Shown here: positions 30,696-38,286 of the stretch, in pieces
Layout of the letters: every line of letters starts with the position of its first letter
How positions within the stretch are numbered: the stretch's first letter is position 1
NCBI GenBank assembly: GCA_018806915.1
Contig: JAGKQI010000097.1
Location: 496,001-560,000, forward strand
DNA length: 64,000 nt
From: Phytophthora colocasiae
Lineage: Eukaryota > Oomycota > Peronosporomycetes > Peronosporales > Peronosporaceae
Direction of reading: 5' to 3'
Notes under the pieces: model-generated
The model's database searches: none
What the model was told of the DNA's origin: nothing
Seen by the model: the letters and a program-made list of their open reading frames with translations, nothing else
Program-made: the position numbers and the translations under genes

Positions 30696-32732
30696 ATGGC
30701 TACGCCAGGATCTACGAGAGGGGGACGCCGTGGTCGTGGTCGGAGCATTCCGACACGTCAATCCAAGCGTCTACAAGGTTTGTCGCCTGAAGAGCAACCA
30801 GACTTGGATGCTATCCAGAAGGCGGCCCGCGAGAAGAGGAAAGCTGCGCGAGAGAAGAAGGCAGCTGATAATGTGAGCGTCCCAGAACCGGCGGTCGAAG
30901 ACCAGCCTGCTGAGGAACCAGAAGCTCAAGAGACACCTGCTGTCCCTGGTGAACAAAGTTCTGAAGGCCCGTCAGAAGTCGAAGCTTCTGGTGACGAGGC
31001 GACCACTGCCCGCGAGGGTGGTGATGAGGCGTCTGAGGGAGGCGCCGATATGGTTGAGTCCCCGGAAGTGATCGATCTGTGTTCAGATTCGGCAACTTCC
31101 GGCCAGTCCGTGGACGAAGTGAAACCAGAACCCGGACACTCTGAAGAACGTGTTCCACGGTCCCCGAAGTCTGAAGACGCACCAATGTCTGATGACATGG
31201 CGATCAAGTCTGAAGAGTCTCTGAAGACACCGTCTGATGAGTCTGGGAGGGCTGATTCGCTTGACGGGGAACGAGCTCTGAGGTATGTGCGTCGTGAGTT
31301 CCGCCGTTGGAGAGATATGGACACAGGCAAGGTCGTCCCGCCAAGCATCGAATATATGTGGCCGACGATGAAGCCTAGTGCTAAAGCTTTCCAGAAAGCT
31401 GCTGCAGCGACCGGCGACTACATCAAGTGGCGATGTTCCTCCGTTTTCCCCGAGGATATGTGGATCTCCGAGTTTCACGCGAGGCGTCATGGTTTTGGTT
31501 GGATCCAAGACCTATCTTATGTTGAGATTCCGATGAGCACGTTGACAGCACCGGAGTGTGTGGCTGTTCTTCAGACAATGTTGTACGAGGCAGGATTCGA
31601 ATTCCAGAATCTCCTCCCAACCTGGCCCCAGACGCAGGCGTCAGCCGTCGTTGGGTCTCAAGTACGCAGTGTGGCGTCCGAACTTCAGAGTCGACTCGCA
31701 GTAGAATTGGTTGAGTGGGCCACAGTGACCGCCAGGTTACAAGTTTGCCGACTCCCAGAAAGTATGAAGCAAGAAGACACAGCTGGCAAGAACGAAGCAA
31801 ACGGTGTATTACCTGACGAAAATGCTGACCTACAAGGACAACGGCTGATCATGCGACTCCGGGTAACCGGACTCCGAGTGACGCACAGCTCTGATGGTTC
31901 CAGCAGTGACGAGCCGCCGCAGTCCAAGCGCTTACAGCAGAGACCGCCGCGCCCACAAATCCCGTCGACACCGTCAGCTTTATCGACGCCATCGCTATCT
32001 TCACTGCCGCAGTACGAGAGCCGCTCTGATAACACGCGACCAGAGTCTGAAAATCCAATGTCCGAAGATCACAGCATCTCTCAGACACAGATGTCGGACG
32101 TGCCAATTCCCAGTGTCATTGGGACCTCAGACGACCAGTCGTCGGGTTTCCAGACTTCACGAGGAAGCTCTACGGACTCGTCCTTGATGTCCATGAGTCG
32201 AGGGGCGGCATCACATATGCCGCCGCCCACAGGAAGTCTGGCGTTGATCGCTCAAGGCGCTGATGTAGGAGGAACAGTCTCTGAAGGCATGGGGATCCAA
32301 GTGACGCGAACGCTGTTACCAGTGAAACCAGAGTCCGAGGATGTCGACATGCCGGAAGAGAGACCAGAGGTGCCGGGTGCGGGGTCTGGAAACCAGGTGT
32401 CTGTCGGAAGTTCTTCACGGGATTTCAAACAATTGTCTCCGGAGATCCTGCCTGTATCTGCCTCCACCCAAAGCGAAAGTCACCAGAGCCACCGCCAAAG
32501 TGTGAAGAGTGAAGACCTTCCGAGACCACCGTCCCGACGTTTGAGTTCCATCGCGTCGAGTCGTACGAAGTCTGAAGCTCGAAGCTCTCAGAGATCAGGG
32601 CCTGCCCAGATCGAGTTGAACATCATGAGGCAACAGCAGGAGTGGCAAAGCCGGATGGAGCAAGCGCAGATGGAGTTTTTGACCCGAGGACGCTTGGACT
32701 ATGGAACGCGATCGTCGTCGAGAGCAACGTGA
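30696..32732 (+). CDS. Gag ORF 1 of the 17-kb element
   Basis: A 678-residue frame from the ATG at 30696 (an upstream GTG/ATA-type extension is open but has no ATG). The N-terminus is Arg/Gly-rich (RGGRRGRGR), followed by a long acidic Ser/Glu/Asp region, then a folded-looking stretch (about residues 205-330, with WRDMDTGKVVPPSIEYMWPT) and a second low-complexity region. There is no known domain. It overlaps the next frame by 32 bases (32701-32732) in the +1 frame, so ORF 2 could be made by +1 frameshifting or by its own ATG. It is intact in its own frame. Confidence 0.8.
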   Translation: MATPGSTRGGRRGRGRSIPTRQSKRLQGLSPEEQPDLDAIQKAAREKRKAAREKKAADNVSVPEPAVEDQPAEEPEAQETPAVPGEQSSEGPSEVEASGDEATTAREGGDEASEGGADMVESPEVIDLCSDSATSGQSVDEVKPEPGHSEERVPRSPKSEDAPMSDDMAIKSEESLKTPSDESGRADSLDGERALRYVRREFRRWRDMDTGKVVPPSIEYMWPTMKPSAKAFQKAAAATGDYIKWRCSSVFPEDMWISEFHARRHGFGWIQDLSYVEIPMSTLTAPECVAVLQTMLYEAGFEFQNLLPTWPQTQASAVVGSQVRSVASELQSRLAVELVEWATVTARLQVCRLPESMKQEDTAGKNEANGVLPDENADLQGQRLIMRLRVTGLRVTHSSDGSSSDEPPQSKRLQQRPPRPQIPSTPSALSTPSLSSLPQYESRSDNTRPESENPMSEDHSISQTQMSDVPIPSVIGTSDDQSSGFQTSRGSSTDSSLMSMSRGAASHMPPPTGSLALIAQGADVGGTVSEGMGIQVTRTLLPVKPESEDVDMPEERPEVPGAGSGNQVSVGSSSRDFKQLSPEILPVSASTQSESHQSHRQSVKSEDLPRPPSRRLSSIASSRTKSEARSSQRSGPAQIELNIMRQQQEWQSRMEQAQMEFLTRGRLDYGTRSSSRAT

Positions 32733-34911
32733 CTTGGAGGCAAGACGCGAAATTCAGACGCTCACCGAGCGCTTGTTGAAGTCAGAAAACGCGAGGCTGG
32801 AGGCTGAGAGACGCGCCGACGATGCTGAAGAACGCAGAAGTCTGGTATCTGAAAGCAAGCTCAGGAATCGCAGCGCGGCAGAGTTGGAAACTCTGAAAAC
32901 GGAGCTCCAGAACTCTGAAAACCAACGTCTGGAATCAGTGTTTGCTGAACGCTGGCGACAGAGAGAGGCTGAGACTGAAGCCGAACGTGCGCGTGCGACT
33001 GACGAGATGAAACGGGACTGGATTTCTCAAATGGAAGCCTTACAACAGCGAATGAAAGTCATGGAAGCCGAGCGCGACAGGGAGAAAGAAAGTTCTCAGA
33101 ACATGCAACGGTTCCAAGCCGGTCAGTTGAGAAACCTTCGAGCGACATTATCCCAAGTTCAAGAGGCGCGAAGGGTCGGTCACCCTGATTCGACAACTTC
33201 GAACCAAGTGTTACATACCGACAACCCTGAAGTTGCAACTATGTATCCAGTATCCGGGTCAGAAATCAGAAGTGACGCAAGAAGGGTTGGGGTTGAACCC
33301 ATGTCACATTCACCGGCTCTCAAGACGGAATCTCGAGAGGTTGCAACCTTCCAGCAAGGCACCCCTGCACGAAGCACGGGGACGAAGCGAGTGAAGCCTG
33401 AGAGGAATGGCGGCGCTACTGCTGCTACGGCCACCCACGTGATTCAAGCGGCCTCGGTGACAGAGACCAAGGGCGATACTAGACGCGCGCCTACTCCGAG
33501 ACGAGATCCGCCGCAGAAAACTGAAGCTAGACGGCCTAATGGAGATCGAAGAGCGTCTCGCAGAGCGAAGCGTCATGATAGAGCACCAGACTCTGGTGGA
33601 GACTCTGACGATTCAAGCTCAGACTCTGCGAGCTCGTCATCGGAGGACTCAGAGCCAGGTGAAGTGGTGAATCTGACGGCAGCAACTCAAGCACAAGCCG
33701 GAACCACACTTCTGACGCTAAGGCCGTTCATGAACTCGAACAACCTTGGGGAATTCGACCCCAGAGCTACTCTCAGGGAACGTGTCCACTGGTGGGAGCG
33801 ATTTACGAATATGGCTTCTCAAGGAGGTTGGTCGACTAAGACGCGCATCCAGGAACTTAAGTTGAAGCTCCCTGTGTCTGCGCGAGACTGGTTTAACCAG
33901 CTACCCAAAAGTGTGTCCCGTGACTGGAAAGAGCTGTCTTCAGAGTTCAAGAAACGTTATTGCAAAGCTCGGTCATCGTATTCTGAGAGATACTTCACTA
34001 TGGCTATGAAAGACTCTGAGACTCCGCTTGAATTTTTCTACCGACTTAATTCTGCCGCTGGAAAAGCTGACATCGATTTCCGGAAGTCGTCCAAGCGTCT
34101 TGAGAAGCATGTACTGCGATTCATCACGAAGCTTAAGGATACACGCCTGAAAACGTCGCTGCAAGGTCAGAGATTTCGACGAATTTCAGACTTGGAATAT
34201 GCGTTGCAGCAAGATGAAGATGTGTGGCGAACTGGTGACCAAGAAATGACCCCTGCCAAGTCTCGAGACTTCCGGGCTGACAATATTCCGCGAGGACAGT
34301 TCAAGCCCAAGCGTGTGCATCGGACTTATGTCGCAAGAGATATGGATTCTGAAGACTATGACTCTGACAACTCTGAAAATCATAAGGAATCTCTGAAATC
34401 CAATCAGGATACCAGAGATCAGACAGGTGATTCCAGAACTCCAAGTGCGACTTCAGAGTCTACCCACGATGAAAGTACTGCGCAGGCATCTTCGAACAAT
34501 TCAAAGGCTCCACCAAGTGCAGACTGGACGCAGACTCTGACGAATGAGGTATATCGAGTGATGGATAACATGGGATGGCGTCCGCCGCCCCAGTCCCCGT
34601 CTGGATCGTCAGGTCAAGGATTCCACCAGAGGCGTCATGAAAATAGTGGCTACTGGAACAAGTTCTGTGAAAAATGTCAACGCTCAGGACACTCAGAAGA
34701 AGATTGCTGGAGAGACGTCACGTGTGACCGATGTCAGGAAAAGGGACACCCGAGTCGAATGTGTCGGATGCCACCCTGTGAAGTATGTGGAAGAGTACAC
34801 CCTGGAAAACCCTGTGAAGATCTGAAAACTCTGGAAGCACTCAAGCAACTCGCTCGACAAGGTGCACTCAAGCGACATGCCGAACCACCTGCAGGAGAAA
34901 CTCCTGAGTGA
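32701..34911 (+). CDS. Gag ORF 2 (coiled coil, capsid, zinc knuckles) of the 17-kb element
   Basis: A 736-residue frame starting at ATG 32701 inside the end of ORF 1. Residues 1-160 form a charged coiled coil. About 340-500 resemble the retrotransposon Gag capsid region (WWERFTNMASQGGWSTKTRI, LPVSARDWFNQLP, ETPLEFFYRLNSAAGKA). Three knuckles follow: CEKCQRSGHSEEDC (656-669), CDRCQEKGHPSRMC (675-688) and CEVCGRVHPGKPC (693-705), which bind the RNA genome in this family. It ends at a double stop TGATGA (34909-34914). The pol frame continues in the same phase after it. Confidence 0.88.
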   Translation: MERDRRREQRDLEARREIQTLTERLLKSENARLEAERRADDAEERRSLVSESKLRNRSAAELETLKTELQNSENQRLESVFAERWRQREAETEAERARATDEMKRDWISQMEALQQRMKVMEAERDREKESSQNMQRFQAGQLRNLRATLSQVQEARRVGHPDSTTSNQVLHTDNPEVATMYPVSGSEIRSDARRVGVEPMSHSPALKTESREVATFQQGTPARSTGTKRVKPERNGGATAATATHVIQAASVTETKGDTRRAPTPRRDPPQKTEARRPNGDRRASRRAKRHDRAPDSGGDSDDSSSDSASSSSEDSEPGEVVNLTAATQAQAGTTLLTLRPFMNSNNLGEFDPRATLRERVHWWERFTNMASQGGWSTKTRIQELKLKLPVSARDWFNQLPKSVSRDWKELSSEFKKRYCKARSSYSERYFTMAMKDSETPLEFFYRLNSAAGKADIDFRKSSKRLEKHVLRFITKLKDTRLKTSLQGQRFRRISDLEYALQQDEDVWRTGDQEMTPAKSRDFRADNIPRGQFKPKRVHRTYVARDMDSEDYDSDNSENHKESLKSNQDTRDQTGDSRTPSATSESTHDESTAQASSNNSKAPPSADWTQTLTNEVYRVMDNMGWRPPPQSPSGSSGQGFHQRRHENSGYWNKFCEKCQRSGHSEEDCWRDVTCDRCQEKGHPSRMCRMPPCEVCGRVHPGKPCEDLKTLEALKQLARQGALKRHAEPPAGETPE

Positions 34912-34945
34912 TGAGGCAGACTCTGGGAAGCCGTTAAACTAATAT

Positions 34946-34978
34946 GCCCGTCGGATGGGGATCCGAAACGCGCCGGGC
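34946..34978 (+). promoter_or_regulatory. Stable RNA hairpin between gag and pol
   Basis: GCCCG (34946-34950) pairs with CGGGC (34974-34978), and TCGGAT (34951-34956) pairs with ATCCGA (34961-34966) around a GGGG loop, with a seven-base bulge. It starts 32 bases after the double stop of gag. A smaller hairpin CAGGAG-AAA-CTCCTG sits directly before that stop. A role in controlling pol expression is inferred from position only. Confidence 0.5.
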
Positions 34979-35058
34979 ATGGCGTTACCCCAGAGTTGTG
35001 TGTTCTAGTGTGTGTAGGGCCAGAGCTGAGAAAGATTCACGATAACACTCAACAATGC

Positions 35059-38000
35059 ATGACTACTTTTGCCCAAGAATCGACCATACCTTCTGGAAAC
35101 TCAGGGAACGAGCTACCTGAGATCGCCGACGACGCCGACCCGACACCAGACGACTCAGTGTCGTTCAGGTTGAAGGATGGCGAGTGTTATGGCTGGTGGG
35201 AAGATAACTACCCTGATCGGTCAAAGAGGGATGTGGTGATGGTGTATGGTGCTGTGAATGACCATCGGACCAAGATTCTCTTGGATACTGGTGCGACCAT
35301 AAATATTCTGAGTTACGACTTTGCGCGTAAGCTCGGACTCAGACTTAAGTCGCACAAGCAGACCAAGGTGTCAGGAATGGGTGGTGTCCCAACATATATT
35401 GGTGCCAGCGCTGAGATCAAATTGTCGCTTGGGCCAAGAGTGGTATATATTGTGGATGTTTGGGTCGCGAATATCGGTGAAGGAATTGACGTGCTTCTGG
35501 GAATGGGTTTTATGTTTGCTGCTGGAGTGAGAATTAGTGCTCGTGAAGGTCTGGTGTCGTTACCAGACGAGGTAGTGGTGATGATGTGTAATTGGGAACC
35601 TGGTGATCACATTGGTCGTAACAGGTCAGTTAGACCCAGCGAGGCTGTCCTTCTGAGTCCGGGTGAGGAGTTTATTGTCCGAATTGACTATGGCCCAACG
35701 AACCCCCAGAGGGAAGTCGTGTGGGCCGGACGCGGTGACCGCTGGGTTACCCAGCTGATCTATGCGGCCCGATCTTGGCCCGTGGCCGTTCGCGTGGTAA
35801 ACATCTCTGATAAAAACACGTGGGTCAATGAACTTTCTGATGTCGCGAGGATCGTGGAATATGGTTTCTTCCCAAGGCATGGACGTTTCGTGCGTCCAGG
35901 TTCCGCTGCCTATCGTGATTGGGAGGTTCTGATTCTGGAAAGCACCCCGTCACCAGAGACTAAGAAACGTATGAAGAGAGAGGCGGAGTTGGAGGCTTTG
36001 ATGCCGCAGCCCCCGTGTGTAGATCGCCCGGACTACCCATGGCCGACTGAAATACTGCAACGTCCAAGGTTTGACAACGCTCGAGTGCAGTTCGTGAAAC
36101 CAGAGTCACCCCCGACCGTGAAACGAGTACGCTTCGCCCTGGATGCATTCACCCAGACGGAGAATGGTTGCTCCGGCGAGTCAACGGGAAGTGCGGATAT
36201 TAGTACAGATACCAGAGATTTGGAAACATCCTCTGAAAGTACTCCACATACAGACCCTGGTGACTCGTCCGTTGTTATTGCCGGAGAGGTCCTTGACTCA
36301 AAGCCTGAGTGTCTATTAGGTGACTCTCAGACCCCTGAGTTACCCGCGGACGATTTCGACCTAATGGATGAATCCTGGGATATTCCCATTCAGGGGATGC
36401 CTGGAACGCCTGTGGAAAAATTACGAGTGGAATACGAGCGGTGCATGAATGTTTCGAATGAAGAATTGGACTTGGAGCCGGGTGTATATATGCGAGAAGG
36501 CACGGAACTCCTCGCTCAATTACGCGACCAACTGGTCATGTTGCCTGAGCTGGAAGAATTGACACCAGAGTGTGATATCGACAGCGCTGATGTTGGAGAA
36601 CCAGGAAAGACGACCCCAGAAATGGAGAAGAAACTGCGTGATATTCTGAGGTACCACAGGAAAATATTCCTGGGAGATGGTAATGCAGCACCCGCGCCGG
36701 TCTGTGATCTGGATGTGGGAGATGCCAAACCGGTAGCTCAACGTCCGAGATCCGTCGCTCCTCATCTCATGCTGAAGGTATACGAGCTTCTAAAGAAACT
36801 CCTGGAAACTGGTTTGATCGAGTACTCCAACTCCCCGTGGGCATCTCCTATTGTGATCGTTCTCAAGAAGAATGGTGTTGACATACGAATGTGCATCGAC
36901 TATCGCATCGTGAATGGCTTCATTCAACTGTCACGTTACCCTCTACCTCTTATTGACGATCTCTTAATTGGTTTTGAGGCTGCCATGTGGTTCATGAGCC
37001 TGGATATGGCTAGTGGTTTCTGGGCGATCAGGATGACGGAGCGCGCACGACTGATATCAGCTTTCATTTGCCCGTTTGGACATTTTCAGTGGGTAAGGAT
37101 GCCGTTTGGTCTGAAGAACGCCCCTCTTGTGTATCAGGCTATGTTAGACAGTTGCCTGTGGGGATTCGTGAGACTGTCACCAGAAGAAGAAGCTGAAGTT
37201 GATGCGGAGGTTCTGGAATTTCTGCAACTCCAGCCTCAGGACTCTAAAAAGCATCTTTCAGACTCTGAGAACCATACTCCGATTTCAGAGATACCAACCC
37301 TCACAAGTCAGATGACCGTCTTTCATAGGAATATTCCCGTCCCCACATGCATGGGCCCAGTTCTGGGGAGGAGTTCATACATCGACGACATCGCACATGG
37401 AGCACCGACTTGGGACCAATTATGTGACGATTTGAATGCCCTGCTTTTCAGGCTTCGCTATTGGAACATTTCTGTGAGTTTGCCCAAGAGCGAGTTCGGG
37501 AAGTTGTCGATACCGTACCTATCCCACGAAATCAGTGCCGAGGGTCTGAGGGCAACACCCAAGATTGTCAAAGGAGTTGAAGAACTGCCATTTCCGTCCA
37601 CGTTGAAGGGAGTTCAGAGTTTCATGGGAAGCCTCAACTATTACAACAAGTTTATTGAGGATTTACCGGTGATTGCTGCTACCCTCTATGAGCTGACGGA
37701 CGAGCAGATCCGTGCTGGACGAGACCTGACTCGTGCAAAAGAGGCGTTCGAGATTCTGAAACGCAAGATAGTCTCTACTCCACTACTCAGACATCCAGAT
37801 CGAACCAGACCGTTTGTTGTTATTCCGCATGCGAACCCTTGGGCTGCTTCAGCGGTCTTGGGACAAGAATATGAGGGAATAATACACCCAGTCCGGTTTA
37901 CGGGTCGTGTCCTGAACGATGCCGAACTCAGGTATCATATCGCTGAGAAAGAGGTGATTGCGATCCTCAGAGTTTTGGAAAACTTCAGAGCTCTGGTGGA

Positions 38001-38286
38001 GTCAAGTCCGGTGATTGTGGTCTATACCAGATACTCTGTCCTGAAATGGTTGCTGACATCGAACTCCACCGACGGCAGAAACGTCAAGTGGGGTATGAAG
38101 TTGTCGCAGTGGAACCTGGAGATCCGCCGGGTACAGCGTGACGAAGATGGACTCCCAGCCATACTCGGTGCGGGCATTACCCCCAGGGAGCATCTGGACG
38201 AAGTCTCTGAAAATCTGATCCCAGTCAAGGGGCGAGTCAAGCCACCAGCTCCTATCAGTGTGGAAATGCTGGAAGCAGATTATTAG
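35059..38286 (+). CDS. Pol part 1: protease, reverse transcriptase, degenerate RNase H
   Basis: The frame is open from just after the gag double stop; the first ATG is at 35059. The aspartic protease has LLDTGATINIL with the catalytic Asp at residue 76 and a later VLLGMGF. RT begins near residue 575 (SPWASPIVIVLKKNGVDIRM, SLDMASGFWAIRM, PFGLKNAPLVYQAML) and has the catalytic SYIDDI at 776-777. Between PLVYQAML and YIDD there is an extra acidic Ser-rich insert of about 65 residues. The connected RNase H (about 915-1000) keeps the Glu helix (YHIAEKEVIAIL), but the first catalytic Asp is replaced (VVIPHANPWAAS where DAS is normal), and the TDH motif reads TRY, so it is probably inactive. A TAG at 38284 ends the frame; the same frame continues beyond. 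Confidence 0.9.
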   Translation: MTTFAQESTIPSGNSGNELPEIADDADPTPDDSVSFRLKDGECYGWWEDNYPDRSKRDVVMVYGAVNDHRTKILLDTGATINILSYDFARKLGLRLKSHKQTKVSGMGGVPTYIGASAEIKLSLGPRVVYIVDVWVANIGEGIDVLLGMGFMFAAGVRISAREGLVSLPDEVVVMMCNWEPGDHIGRNRSVRPSEAVLLSPGEEFIVRIDYGPTNPQREVVWAGRGDRWVTQLIYAARSWPVAVRVVNISDKNTWVNELSDVARIVEYGFFPRHGRFVRPGSAAYRDWEVLILESTPSPETKKRMKREAELEALMPQPPCVDRPDYPWPTEILQRPRFDNARVQFVKPESPPTVKRVRFALDAFTQTENGCSGESTGSADISTDTRDLETSSESTPHTDPGDSSVVIAGEVLDSKPECLLGDSQTPELPADDFDLMDESWDIPIQGMPGTPVEKLRVEYERCMNVSNEELDLEPGVYMREGTELLAQLRDQLVMLPELEELTPECDIDSADVGEPGKTTPEMEKKLRDILRYHRKIFLGDGNAAPAPVCDLDVGDAKPVAQRPRSVAPHLMLKVYELLKKLLETGLIEYSNSPWASPIVIVLKKNGVDIRMCIDYRIVNGFIQLSRYPLPLIDDLLIGFEAAMWFMSLDMASGFWAIRMTERARLISAFICPFGHFQWVRMPFGLKNAPLVYQAMLDSCLWGFVRLSPEEEAEVDAEVLEFLQLQPQDSKKHLSDSENHTPISEIPTLTSQMTVFHRNIPVPTCMGPVLGRSSYIDDIAHGAPTWDQLCDDLNALLFRLRYWNISVSLPKSEFGKLSIPYLSHEISAEGLRATPKIVKGVEELPFPSTLKGVQSFMGSLNYYNKFIEDLPVIAATLYELTDEQIRAGRDLTRAKEAFEILKRKIVSTPLLRHPDRTRPFVVIPHANPWAASAVLGQEYEGIIHPVRFTGRVLNDAELRYHIAEKEVIAILRVLENFRALVESSPVIVVYTRYSVLKWLLTSNSTDGRNVKWGMKLSQWNLEIRRVQRDEDGLPAILGAGITPREHLDEVSENLIPVKGRVKPPAPISVEMLEADY

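Noticed and set aside
34637..34825. Second small frame over the gag zinc knuckles
   Set aside because: It overlaps the knuckle-coding frame in another phase and shows no motif of its own.
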